NCBI RefSeq assembly: GCF_002929745.1
Contig: NZ_PJIQ01000010.1
Location: 62,001-126,000, forward strand
Origin: Arthrobacter sp. B1805
GTDB taxonomy: Bacteria > Actinomycetota > Actinomycetes > Actinomycetales > Micrococcaceae
DNA: 64,000 nucleotides
Direction of reading: 5' to 3'
Shown: positions 1-7,974 of the stretch, piece by piece
How positions within the stretch are numbered: the stretch's first letter is position 1
How the letters are laid out: every line of letters starts with the position of its first letter
Program-made: the position numbers and the translations under genes
Notes under the pieces: model-generated
The model's input: the letters and a program-made list of their open reading frames with translations, nothing else
What the model was told of the DNA's origin: nothing
Database searches by the model: none

Positions 1-1
1 C

Positions 2-724
2 GCTAACGTTTCAGGAGCGATACCTGAGGGGAAGTTCGTTTCAGTCGTTGGCCCCAGTGGTTGCGGGAAAAGTACGTTGCTTGACATGGTCGGCGGCCTG
101 CTCAAACCCACGCAAGGCACGGTCAGCATAAACGGTGAGACTGTAACCGGCCCTCGGAAGGACACTGCCATGGTGTTTCAAGAGGACTCCACCCTGCACT
201 GGCGCACGGTGCTGGATAACGTAGCGTTCGGCCTTGAGGTCAAAGGCCTCCCGAAGACCGAGCGCTATGAGAGCGCGCGTCGAATGATCGAGCTCGTTGG
301 CCTCTCCGGTTTCGAGGACCACCGCCCGGGCCAGCTCTCTGGAGGAATGAAGCAGCGTGTTGCTATCGCTCGGGCCTTGGCAATGGAGCCCCGAGTTCTT
401 CTTATGGATGAACCTTTCGGTGCTTTGGACCAGCAGACAAGGCAATTCATTGGCCGGGAACTGCTGCACATCTGGGAAAAGACACGCAATCGCGTGCTGT
501 TCATCACTCACGATATTCAGGAAGCCGTTTACCTTTCCGATGAGGTTTGGGTCATGTCAGCCAGGCCGTCCGTTGTCAAGGAAGTGGTGACCATCGACCT
601 GCCGCGGCCCCGACCCGAAGGAACCCATTCGCTGCCCAGATTCCGCGAATTGGAAGACCACTTGTGGGCGCTGGTAAAGGTTGAGGCGGAGAAAACGTTG
701 GGACCAGGGGCGCGGTTAGCGTGA
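2..724 (+). CDS. ABC transporter ATP-binding protein, NitT/TauT (SsuB/TauB-like), 5' partial
   Basis: The gene enters from the left edge, so its N-terminus is missing. The reading frame shows Walker A (GPSGCGKST, bases 50-76), a Q-loop (MVFQEDSTL), the ABC signature ([16 protein letters not shown]), Walker B ([12 protein letters not shown]) and the switch histidine ([10 protein letters not shown]). This order and the short C-terminus fit ATPases that energise sulfonate/nitrate/taurine-type or aromatic-acid importers at the inner face of the membrane. It overlaps the next permease by 4 bp (GTGA), so it is the ATPase of that transporter. No substrate-binding protein gene is visible here; it presumably lies upstream. 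Substrate unknown. Confidence 0.93.
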   Translation, partial: ANVSGAIPEGKFVSVVGPSGCGKSTLLDMVGGLLKPTQGTVSINGETVTGPRKDTAMVFQEDSTLHWRTVLDNVAFGLEVKGLPKTERYESARRMIELVGLSGFEDHRPGQLSGGMKQRVAIARALAMEPRVLLMDEPFGALDQQTRQFIGRELLHIWEKTRNRVLFITHDIQEAVYLSDEVWVMSARPSVVKEVVTIDLPRPRPEGTHSLPRFRELEDHLWALVKVEAEKTLGPGARLA

Positions 725-1521
725 ACGTCTTGACAAAGCCCGCGCTTGGGCAGCCCAAGCGGAAATTCGCTGATCTGCAGCGCGCTTCGATGGTCCGCTG
801 GGCCATCATTGTTGCACTTGTTGCTGTTCTCGAGCTCACCACCCGGACAGGCATGATCAGTCAGTCGCTCATGGTGCCACCATCGGTGATTCTGGCTGAG
901 TTAGCTTCCATCGTACCGACTGAACAGTTTGGGCAGGACGCTGCCCGGACTTTGACTACAATTCTGACAGCGTTCAGCATCGGACTTGTGTTGGGAGTCC
1001 CGCTTGGAGTTTTCTTATGGCGGGTACCGGCTGCAGGGCGCATCCTTGAGCCATTCATCGTCACGGGCTACGCAATGCCTACGTTGTTGTTCTATCCGGT
1101 TCTTTTGGCCGTGATGGGACTCAACGCTGGACCGATCATCGTCATAGCCGCATCTATGTCTTTGATTCCCATTGCCCTGACCACGATGGTTGCCCTTAAC
1201 GCCATTAGGCCGATTCTTCATAAGCTCGCCAATTCTGTCAGCGCTTCCCCTCAGCAATATTATTTGAAGGTTCTCTTTCCGGCGGCGACGCCGCTTATCT
1301 TCCCTGGAGTAAAGCTGGGTTTTATTTATGCTGTTATTGGCACCGTTGCCATGGAGTTCATCCTTGCGTCCCAAGGAGTTGGTTTCCGGGCAGGCTTCTA
1401 CTACCGGGAGCTGAATACGGCTGACATGTGGGCCTATATTGCTGTTGTCATCGTTCTTAGTGTCCTGGTCAATAGCGTTCTTACCTGGCTAGAGAAACGC
1501 ATTAGAAGGGACATGCTGTGA
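721..1521 (+). CDS. ABC transporter permease, SsuC/TauC-like
   Basis: A 266-residue integral membrane protein with about six hydrophobic segments. The cytoplasmic coupling loop has the BPD_transp_1 pattern, here around NAIRPILHKLANSVSASP, as in SsuC/TauC permeases. It starts at a GTG overlapping the stop of the ATPase gene and ends in a 4-bp overlap with a second permease, which indicates translational coupling. Having two different permeases rather than one homodimeric permease suggests a heterodimeric channel. Inference from the neighbours: import of the aromatic substrate of the dioxygenase cluster. Confidence 0.9.
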   Translation: MNVLTKPALGQPKRKFADLQRASMVRWAIIVALVAVLELTTRTGMISQSLMVPPSVILAELASIVPTEQFGQDAARTLTTILTAFSIGLVLGVPLGVFLWRVPAAGRILEPFIVTGYAMPTLLFYPVLLAVMGLNAGPIIVIAASMSLIPIALTTMVALNAIRPILHKLANSVSASPQQYYLKVLFPAATPLIFPGVKLGFIYAVIGTVAMEFILASQGVGFRAGFYYRELNTADMWAYIAVVIVLSVLVNSVLTWLEKRIRRDML

Positions 1522-2321
1522 GTACCGATGTAACGACTCCTTCGTCGCCCAGAGTTGCCCCGCCCCAAGGAGCAGGCAGATCCAGGGTTGTCTGGGATAA
1601 TGTCTGGCGTGCTGCTGTGTTGGTAGCCCTGATACTTCTGTGGGCGCTGCTGTCTACGATGAGTGACCTCGTCGCTTCGCCCGCGGAATCCCTTAGTGCC
1701 CTTATGGACAGGTTCGCTGATGGCTCCATCTATCGGCACCTCAACGCAACCATGCAGGCCGTGGCTATCGGGTTCTTAATTGCGGCTGCCGTGGGCTTTC
1801 CGCTGGGTTACGCCATCGGGCGGAGCAAGTTTCTCGGCGCTGTTTTCGACCCCCTCGTGGCAGGCGCCTTCGCCATCCCACGCGTGATCTTCTTCCCCAT
1901 TCTTTTGCAAATATTTGGAGTAGGCGTTGGAGCGCAGTCCGCAATGGCGGCACTGGCCGCAGTATTCCCGATCATGGTCTCAACGACAGCAGGCGTCCGC
2001 GCGATCAACCCGCTTCTGCCTAAGCTGGCACGCTCGCTTAGCCTGTCGCCCCTGCAAACCGTGACAAAGATATATGTACCGGCCATGGCACCATCGCTCA
2101 TGGTCGGCATTCGTATCGGCTTCAGCATCGCGTTCATCAACGTGATCATCGCTGAATTTTTCGCTGCCCGCGCCGGGCTCGGGCTCTTGGCTCTGCGCGC
2201 ATACGGCATGCTGGACCTGCCGACCATGTACGGCATCATCGTGCTCCTTGCCGCAATTGCACTGATTGGCAACCTGGCCCTGTGGGCAGTTGAACGGAGA
2301 CTAGGGAACAAACAACTATAG
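1518..2321 (+). CDS. ABC transporter permease, SsuC/TauC-like (second)
   Basis: A 267-residue permease homologous in layout to the preceding one: a variable, cytosolic first 30 residues, then about six membrane segments and the coupling loop GVRAINPLLPKLARSLSLSP. The GTG start overlaps the upstream stop. Together with the ATPase and the upstream permease it completes the membrane part of a NitT/TauT-family importer. A small GC-rich hairpin directly follows the stop codon, so the transporter transcript may partly end here before the catabolic genes. Confidence 0.9.
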   Translation: MSTDVTTPSSPRVAPPQGAGRSRVVWDNVWRAAVLVALILLWALLSTMSDLVASPAESLSALMDRFADGSIYRHLNATMQAVAIGFLIAAAVGFPLGYAIGRSKFLGAVFDPLVAGAFAIPRVIFFPILLQIFGVGVGAQSAMAALAAVFPIMVSTTAGVRAINPLLPKLARSLSLSPLQTVTKIYVPAMAPSLMVGIRIGFSIAFINVIIAEFFAARAGLGLLALRAYGMLDLPTMYGIIVLLAAIALIGNLALWAVERRLGNKQL

Positions 2322-2340
2322 CCCCTTGCCGAAAGGGGGC
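2321..2340. terminator. Small hairpin after the ABC transporter genes
   Basis: GCCCCTT and AAGGGGGC form a short GC-rich stem around a four- to five-base loop right at the end of the permease gene. There is no T-run, so it may only pause transcription or protect the mRNA end. Confidence 0.3.
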
Positions 2341-2403
2341 CCGTAGGTACGCCTGATTACCCACAGGTGTGTGACTACTAAACGTTCTAGGGAAGGGGAA
2401 TGG

Positions 2404-3060
2404 ATGTCTGAGACTGCTGCCCGAGAGGAGTATCAGAAGTTGAGATCTCAGTTCAGGGAAAAGGGATTGGGTGGGAGGATCGGGTTCGGAAGTCGGCCGG
2501 CATTGTTAGTAGTGGACCTGATTCGTGGGTTCACAGACGCGCGGTCACCATTGGCTGGAGATCTTGATGAACAGGTAAAAGCAACTCAGGAACTTCTGGA
2601 GCGCGCACGGACCGCGCACGTCCCGGTGATCTTTTCTACGGTTGCCTACGATTCCGACCTGCAGGAGGCTGGCAAGTGGATCCAAAAAATCCCGTCCAAC
2701 AGTTGGCTGGTTGAGGGAAGTGAATGGGTCGAGCTCGACGAAAGACTAGCCCGTCAGGGCAAAGAGATGCTGCTCGTGAAAAAGTATGCATCCTGCTTTT
2801 TTGGTACTGATCTTGCGGCCCGACTGGTATCCAAAGGTATCGACACGCTGCTCCTTGTCGGATGCACCACCAGCGGGTGCATCCGGGCTACGGCGGTGGA
2901 TTCCTGCTCATACGGATTTCACACGATCGTGATTGAAGATGGCGTGGGTGACCGGGCCGAGCTGCCGCACCTTGCGAGCCTTTTCGATATTGACAACAAG
3001 TACGGTGATGTTGTGGGACTGGAAGAGGCAAAAACTTACCTCGAACATGTCCGTGGTTAG
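2404..3060 (+). CDS. Isochorismatase-family amidohydrolase (N-carbamoylsarcosine/maleamate amidase-like)
   Basis: A cysteine hydrolase of the isochorismatase superfamily, 218 residues. The catalytic triad is visible: Asp38 in [10 protein letters not shown], Lys126/127 in [10 protein letters not shown] and Cys159 in [10 protein letters not shown]. Members of this group cleave C-N bonds of small amides (N-carbamoylsarcosine, maleamate, nicotinamide). I chose ATG 2404 because GGAAGGGG lies 5-7 bases upstream; a GTG at 2371 would add 11 residues without a better site. It could release an acid from an amide before the dioxygenase step, or produce maleate for the maleate-isomerase-like enzyme farther along. 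Substrate not determinable. Confidence 0.85.
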   Translation: MSETAAREEYQKLRSQFREKGLGGRIGFGSRPALLVVDLIRGFTDARSPLAGDLDEQVKATQELLERARTAHVPVIFSTVAYDSDLQEAGKWIQKIPSNSWLVEGSEWVELDERLARQGKEMLLVKKYASCFFGTDLAARLVSKGIDTLLLVGCTTSGCIRATAVDSCSYGFHTIVIEDGVGDRAELPHLASLFDIDNKYGDVVGLEEAKTYLEHVRG

Positions 3061-3149
3061 GATCAGCGAGTCGAAGATCTCGCCGCACCAGCTCTATAAG
3101 CAGGCTCTGGTTCATTTGCAGCGCGTCCTAGCCCAGCAGAGGCAAGACT

Positions 3150-4295
3150 ATGGGCTCGTCAGGGGCTGACCGATCCCTTGGCATTGCCGCAACTGCGTTG
3201 TTTTCTTTTGCCCTCGGAATCCTGGCAGTGGTGGTGCCAATACTGGCCATTGCTGTGGGATATGGCCCTGTCGAAGTCGGAATGATTGTTGCACTGGCAG
3301 CTGTCTCGCAGTTGGTGACGCGAGTATTCCTGGGGTTACTGATGCGCAAATTTCCCGACAAAACTTTTCTCGTGGCAGCGGCGTTCATGATCGCCATATC
3401 ATGCGCTCTGATTGTCGTCTCGCATGCGCTGGTGGTATTCGTAGTGTCCCAGCTGGTCCAGGGCTCGGCCCGGGCCCTCTTCTGGACCAGCAGCCAAACG
3501 CATGCCATCCGGACGTCACCTTCGTCCGTCAAGGGATCAACTGATGTGAACCTCGCCGCCGGCCTAGGAGCGCTGTTGGGGCCAGCAATCGCAGGTTATC
3601 TGTGGCAACTTTCAGCTTCGCTGCCGTTGCTTGTGGCAGCATCGGCAGCATCGGCCGCCATTCTTCCTGCAGCCCTTCTCCGCAAACTCCCGGTCTTCGC
3701 TCCGGTTCATTCCGCTAATGGAATAATGGCTGAAGGCCTGTGGCGGCGCCGTGGAGTTGATTCCGCTTGCTGGATGAACGCTGGAGCGGGCGTTTGGAGG
3801 AGTCTCTTAGACTCCTACATTCCCATCGTGCTCGCCCTGGCCGGGCAATCCGCCATTGTCATCGGCATCCTAGTATCCGTAGCTAATTCTGCCGTTCTAG
3901 CCGGAAGCATGTCGGCAAGCTGGTTGCGCAAACAGGGAAACACGACCTCCCTCATCACGGGCCTCCTGGCAACGGGAGTCGGGGTGGCCGTGGCAGGGCC
4001 ACTGGCCGGCACAGCAGCTGCCGTTGCCGTCGCCCTTGCTGTTTCCGGCATCGGTGCAGGGATCCTTCAGACTGTCGGACCAGCGATAGCGGCCGATACA
4101 GTGTGCCCCGAAGAACGTGGCGACGCTCTTGCGTTGACTGGGACTGTCCGGGCATCGGCGCTCTTTGTAACCCCCGTTGTGATGGCCCTACTCGTTACGG
4201 CGGTTCCTGTTGCCGCCGCGCTGGCTACGGTAGGTGTCCTCATTACTCTTCCGGCAGCCGCGAAAGGTACGCGCAGAAAAGAGCGCCCTGCGTAG
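3150..4295 (+). CDS. MFS transporter
   Basis: A 381-residue protein with about 12 hydrophobic segments. The loop after the second segment reads GLLMRKFPDKTF, an approximation of the MFS signature. It is slightly shorter than the usual 400-450 residues but appears complete. It lies between the amidase and the aldo/keto reductase on the same strand, so it may import the substrate or export an intermediate; a second uptake route would then exist beside the ABC importer. No subfamily could be assigned. Confidence 0.82.
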   Translation: MGSSGADRSLGIAATALFSFALGILAVVVPILAIAVGYGPVEVGMIVALAAVSQLVTRVFLGLLMRKFPDKTFLVAAAFMIAISCALIVVSHALVVFVVSQLVQGSARALFWTSSQTHAIRTSPSSVKGSTDVNLAAGLGALLGPAIAGYLWQLSASLPLLVAASAASAAILPAALLRKLPVFAPVHSANGIMAEGLWRRRGVDSACWMNAGAGVWRSLLDSYIPIVLALAGQSAIVIGILVSVANSAVLAGSMSASWLRKQGNTTSLITGLLATGVGVAVAGPLAGTAAAVAVALAVSGIGAGILQTVGPAIAADTVCPEERGDALALTGTVRASALFVTPVVMALLVTAVPVAAALATVGVLITLPAAAKGTRRKERPA

Positions 4296-4370
4296 GCAGG
4301 CCCAACGGAATCGGGGCCAGCCATGCCGCTCCAACAGATAACCATGAAATCTCAGAGAAAAAGGTATCAG

Positions 4371-5234
4371 ATGACAACCAAGCCGATTGATACGACTGTT
4401 TCGGAGGTTCCCCGGCTGAAGTTGCTGCATGGGCACGCTATTCCGCGCATGGGTCTGGGAACCTGGCCCATGGTGGAGGATGAGTGTGAAACTGCGGTAC
4501 GTTTCGCTCTGCAGAGCGGGTACCGATTGATCGATACAGCGTTCCAGTACGGGAACGAAGAAGCGGTCGGGCGGGGCATCCGAACTGCAGGCGTCCCTCG
4601 GTCCGAATTGTTCATCTCAAGCAAGTTCAACAAGGAATCGCACAGCGTTGATGGAGTGCAACGGGCCTATGACGAGAGCCTGCGAAAATTCGGCCTCGAC
4701 CATTTAGACATGTTTATGTGCCACTGGCCGGTTCCTTCCTTGGGTAAGTATGTGGACGCATGGAAGGGGCTCGTGAAGCTACTAGAGGAAGGCCGCGTAA
4801 ACGCTATCGGGGTTTCCAACTTCAAACCTGCGCACTTGAAGGAAATCATTGATGCTACCGGAGTGGTTCCTGACGTAAACCAAATCCAACTGAGCCCCGA
4901 TCTTGCACGGAGGGAGCCGCGCGCCGTCCACAAATTATTGGGAACTGTCACTGAAGCTTGGAGTCCCATCGGCAGGTCCTCCGGCCTGCGGACGAACCCA
5001 ACCATCGTCCATATCGCTCAACGACTGGAGAAGTCACCTGCCCAAGTCCTGCTGCGGTGGCATGTCCAACAGGACATTGTGCCCATTCCACAAGCTTCTA
5101 ACCCGTTGTGGCTCAGAGAGAACCTTGCCGTGTTCGATTTCTCGCTCAGCGCCGAGGAAATGGCCGAGATCCGGCGTTTGGACAAGGGCGAGGAAGCCGC
5201 TCGAGACTCTGATCTGCCCGAAAACGGCCATTAA
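4371..5234 (+). CDS. Aldo/keto reductase
   Basis: A 287-residue TIM-barrel NAD(P)H oxidoreductase. The catalytic tetrad is complete: Asp55 and Tyr60 (LIDTAFQYGNE), Lys85 (ISSKFNKE) and His118 (MCHWP); the GVSNF motif follows. ATG 4371 is preferred over ATG 4323 because AAGG sits 7 bases upstream and homologues begin close to the PRLKLLHGHAIPRMGLGTW region. It lies just before the dioxygenase promoter region. Because no separate cis-dihydrodiol dehydrogenase is present in the cluster, this enzyme is a candidate for that step, but ordinary aldehyde or ketone reduction is equally possible. Confidence 0.88.
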   Translation: MTTKPIDTTVSEVPRLKLLHGHAIPRMGLGTWPMVEDECETAVRFALQSGYRLIDTAFQYGNEEAVGRGIRTAGVPRSELFISSKFNKESHSVDGVQRAYDESLRKFGLDHLDMFMCHWPVPSLGKYVDAWKGLVKLLEEGRVNAIGVSNFKPAHLKEIIDATGVVPDVNQIQLSPDLARREPRAVHKLLGTVTEAWSPIGRSSGLRTNPTIVHIAQRLEKSPAQVLLRWHVQQDIVPIPQASNPLWLRENLAVFDFSLSAEEMAEIRRLDKGEEAARDSDLPENGH

Positions 5235-5269
5235 GTGCCATGGACGCCTCCTTGCAGAGCTTGCAAGGG

Positions 5270-5298
5270 TTGACGAACCTCACAAACTGAGGCATTCT
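5270..5298 (+). promoter_or_regulatory. Candidate promoter of the dioxygenase operon
   Basis: TTGACG at 5270-5275 is followed after 17 bases by CATTCT at 5293-5298, a good -35 and a weak -10 for a housekeeping sigma factor. It is in the 131-bp gap between the aldo/keto reductase and the dioxygenase alpha gene, the largest gap inside the cluster, and sits just upstream of an inverted repeat that could be an operator. Confidence 0.45.
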
Positions 5299-5313
5299 CT
5301 TGAATACAGAAAT

Positions 5314-5334
5314 ATTCTCTGCCCAACAGAGAAT
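5314..5334. promoter_or_regulatory. Inverted repeat, candidate IclR operator
   Basis: ATTCTCTG at 5314-5321 and CAGAGAAT at 5327-5334 are perfect inverted copies separated by 5 bases. A third half-copy, ATTCTCT, is at 5294-5300 and overlaps the -10 element, 20 bp from the first arm. The position just downstream of the putative promoter suits control by the IclR regulator encoded at the end of this operon. This assignment is inference; the repeat itself is directly visible. Confidence 0.5.
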
Positions 5335-5365
5335 CGACATGCGGGCCCAATGAAGGAGACCTTTC

Positions 5366-6826
5366 ATGACAGACCAGACCAGCGTCATCCAGGACGTGCA
5401 GCGCGGCATGATTCCTGCGCACATTTACAACGACAAAGACATCTTTGAGCTCGAAAAGGAGCGCCTCTTCGGACGGAGCTGGCTCTTCGTTGCTCACGAG
5501 TCCGAGGTGCCGGAAGCCGGGGACTACGTGGTGCGGCGGGTGTTGGAAGACTCATTCATCATTTCCAGAGACGAAAAAGGCGAAATCCGCGCTCTCTTCA
5601 ACATGTGTCTTCACCGCGGAATGCAGGTCTGTCGCGCGGAGATGGGAAACGCTTCACATTTCCGCTGCCCCTACCACGGCTGGTCCTACCGTAACGATGG
5701 GCGCATCGTGGGCCTGCCCTTCCACCAGGAGGCCTACGGCGGGGAAGAGGGATTCAAGAAAAAGGGCCAGACCCTGCTGCCCGCCCCATCCCTAGGCGTA
5801 TACAACGGTCTCATTTTCATCAGCCTTGACCCTGACGCGGAGCCTCTTGAAGACTTCCTCGGCGAATTCAAGTTCTATATGGACTACTACACGAAGCAAA
5901 GTGCTGACGGAATAGAGCTACGAGGCCCCCAACGGTGGCGCGTCAAAGCGAACTGGAAGATCGGCGCGGAGAACTTCGCAGGCGACATGTACCACACTCC
6001 CCAGACTCATACATCTGTTGTTGAAATCGGCCTGTTCCGCGAACCCAAGGCCGAGAAGCGTAAGGACGGCACCACATACTGGGCCGGCAGCGGCGGCGGG
6101 ACAACTTATAAGCTCCCAGAAGGAACTTTGGAGGAGCGGCTTCGCTATGTCGGATATCCGGACGACATGATTGAGCGAATGAAGGAACAGTGGAGCCAGG
6201 AACAGCTGGACGTGGTCGGCAAGGACGGTTTTATGGTGTCCGCTGCATCGGTCTTCCCGAATATGAGCTTCGTTCACAACTGGCCTCGAGTAGAAGAAGA
6301 TTCCGACGAAGTTCTCCCCTTCATCTCCATTCGCCAGTGGCAGCCGATCAGCGAAGACGAGACGGAAATCGTTTCATGGTTCGCAGTGGACAAGAACGCG
6401 TCAGAGGAATTCAAGGCGCTCTCTTACAAGGCCTACCTAATGTGCTTCGGCAGCGGTGGCATGTTCGAGCAGGACGACGTTGAAAACTGGGTCTCGTTGA
6501 CCAGCACGGCGGGCGGGCCGATGGCCCGCCGTCTACTGCTCAACAGTCGCATGGGTATGCTCGAAAACGGGCAAAACGTGGTCGAACCTTTATCGGCTGA
6601 GGAATATTCAGGACCAGGTTCCACCCGGGTGGGCTACAGCGAATATAACCAGCGTGAACTCCTGCTGAGGTGGGCCGACCACCTTGAACGCCCGATGGAG
6701 AAGGCCGCTCAGCTGCGCGTCGGAACCGACCCGATTCAGCCGCCCCCGGCCGCCGGCGCGGACCCATCACGGGCCGCCGGAAGCACCGCCATCGCAGCTG
6801 CCCAGATCACTTCTCAGGAGGCCTAG
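5366..6826 (+). CDS. Rieske ring-hydroxylating dioxygenase, alpha subunit
   Basis: The catalytic large subunit, 486 residues. The Rieske [2Fe-2S] site is Cys81-X-His83 and Cys101-X2-His104. The mononuclear iron site follows in ENFAGDMYHTPQTH, with His210 and His215, bridging Asp207, and a third ligand in EQDDVENW (about residue 370). It inserts both atoms of O2 into an aromatic ring to give a cis-dihydrodiol. The N-terminal half resembles actinobacterial phthalate-type dioxygenases as I recall them, but the substrate cannot be read from sequence. GGAG lies upstream of ATG 5366. The beta subunit gene follows after 2 bp. Confidence 0.95.
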   Translation: MTDQTSVIQDVQRGMIPAHIYNDKDIFELEKERLFGRSWLFVAHESEVPEAGDYVVRRVLEDSFIISRDEKGEIRALFNMCLHRGMQVCRAEMGNASHFRCPYHGWSYRNDGRIVGLPFHQEAYGGEEGFKKKGQTLLPAPSLGVYNGLIFISLDPDAEPLEDFLGEFKFYMDYYTKQSADGIELRGPQRWRVKANWKIGAENFAGDMYHTPQTHTSVVEIGLFREPKAEKRKDGTTYWAGSGGGTTYKLPEGTLEERLRYVGYPDDMIERMKEQWSQEQLDVVGKDGFMVSAASVFPNMSFVHNWPRVEEDSDEVLPFISIRQWQPISEDETEIVSWFAVDKNASEEFKALSYKAYLMCFGSGGMFEQDDVENWVSLTSTAGGPMARRLLLNSRMGMLENGQNVVEPLSAEEYSGPGSTRVGYSEYNQRELLLRWADHLERPMEKAAQLRVGTDPIQPPPAAGADPSRAAGSTAIAAAQITSQEA

Positions 6827-6828
6827 CC

Positions 6829-7428
6829 ATGAGTGTTGAAGCCGACCGCAACGGAAAGACGCTTTCCGAACAATCCGTTCTGGGTGGGCACGCCCCACGT
6901 ACACAGAGAACAGGAGAATCCCTCCCGTTCGATGACAGGCTCCATCTTGACGCACACCGCTGGCTAGTTGACGAAGCCTACCTCTTGGACGCTCAGGACT
7001 ATGATGCATGGATGGCACGGATCGCCGAAGACGTGCACTATCTCATGCCCGTCCGCGTCACGACCGCCCTCGGCGCCGGTTACAGCACATCCCCAGGCAT
7101 GGCTCACCTCGACGAAAACAAGTACTCGCTCAGCCGACGCGTAGCCCGGTTCGCCACAGAGCATGCCTGGACAGAAGACCCCCCCTCACGATTGCGCCAC
7201 TATGTTACGAACGTTCGAACATTCCGCACAGACAAGCAAGACGAAATTATCGTGGATTCAGCAGTCCTGCTGTTCCGGAGCCGTGGTGATGTGCGTGAAG
7301 CTGCCACAGTGTCGGCCGGTCGGGAAGATCTTCTGCGCCGTACCGGGACAGGATGGGCACTCGCACGCCGAACAATCATGGTGGACGAATCGGTCATCCG
7401 AATGCAGAATCTGGCCATATTCCTATGA
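6829..7428 (+). CDS. Ring-hydroxylating dioxygenase, beta subunit
   Basis: A 199-residue protein of the SnoaL-like/beta-subunit fold that packs against the alpha subunit in an alpha3beta3 enzyme. Typical features are the region HRWLVDEAYLLDAQDYDAWM near residues 43-62, the LMPVR segment and the conserved end with IRMQNLAIFL. It carries about 35 extra N-terminal residues compared with the family core. AGGAGG of its ribosome site overlaps the end of the alpha gene, and its stop overlaps the next start (ATGA), so subunits are probably made in fixed ratio. Confidence 0.93.
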   Translation: MSVEADRNGKTLSEQSVLGGHAPRTQRTGESLPFDDRLHLDAHRWLVDEAYLLDAQDYDAWMARIAEDVHYLMPVRVTTALGAGYSTSPGMAHLDENKYSLSRRVARFATEHAWTEDPPSRLRHYVTNVRTFRTDKQDEIIVDSAVLLFRSRGDVREAATVSAGREDLLRRTGTGWALARRTIMVDESVIRMQNLAIFL

Positions 7429-7763
7429 AAATTGGATGGGAAGGCGAGGAAGAAGACCGCCTTGCCGCGATTCGCGCGGCAGAGGAACGCGACCGGCTGG
7501 AATCACACACCACCGGCGAGCCGATCATCATTGCCAATGAGTTTTCCGAGGTCCATATCATAAGGGTGGAAACCCGCAATGGTTCCAGGCTGATGATCAA
7601 GTCCCCGCGCTCGGGCCAGTGGGTTTCTTTGTGCCCGCTGGAACTCGAGTCGCTGACCTGGCAGGCGCCGGCAACCTTTTCGGCGATGATCGGAAAACCC
7701 TTCGGCCCGCTCATCGCCGAGGACGAGCAAATGTCTCAATTCAAGAAGAACAGCAATATTTAG
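7425..7763 (+). CDS. Small conserved protein of the dioxygenase operon, function unknown
   Basis: A 112-residue protein translated from an ATG overlapping the stop of the beta subunit gene. It begins with an acidic helical stretch (EGEEEDRLAAIRAAEERDR), then a beta-rich core (ANEFSEVHIIRVETRNGSRL, GQWVSLCPLELESLTW) and ends in a charged tail. It contains one cysteine and no cofactor motif I recognise. Being locked between the oxygenase and ferredoxin genes it most likely assists assembly, electron transfer or product handling of the oxygenase. A few such small proteins are annotated as dihydrodiol dehydrogenase in databases, but no dehydrogenase fold is visible here. Confidence 0.8.
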   Translation: MKIGWEGEEEDRLAAIRAAEERDRLESHTTGEPIIIANEFSEVHIIRVETRNGSRLMIKSPRSGQWVSLCPLELESLTWQAPATFSAMIGKPFGPLIAEDEQMSQFKKNSNI

Positions 7764-7779
7764 GTCAAGGAGTTTGATC

Positions 7780-7974
7780 ATGCCTGTCGTAAAAGCAGAC
7801 TTAGCAGCCTGCCAAGGTTACGCCAACTGCGTTGTCGGGGCAGCCGACTACTTTGATCTCGATGATGACGGGATCGTAGTCCTGCTCAAAACTGAAGTAC
7901 CCGAGGCTGAGCGCGCGCGCGTCGTTGAGGCGGCCCGCAGCTGCCCCGTTTCCGCCCTGATAGTGGAGGACTAA
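7780..7974 (+). CDS. Three-cysteine ferredoxin, [3Fe-4S] type
   Basis: A 64-residue acidic ferredoxin with cysteines 11, 17 and 55 (CQGYANC and SCPVSAL). The spacing C-X5-C with a single later Cys-Pro is that of actinobacterial [3Fe-4S] ferredoxins serving P450s and some Rieske oxygenases. ATG 7780 is preferred because AAGGAG lies 7-8 bases upstream; a TTG at 7774 would add two residues. It passes electrons from the reductase encoded next to the oxygenase alpha subunit. Confidence 0.92.
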   Translation: MPVVKADLAACQGYANCVVGAADYFDLDDDGIVVLLKTEVPEAERARVVEAARSCPVSALIVED

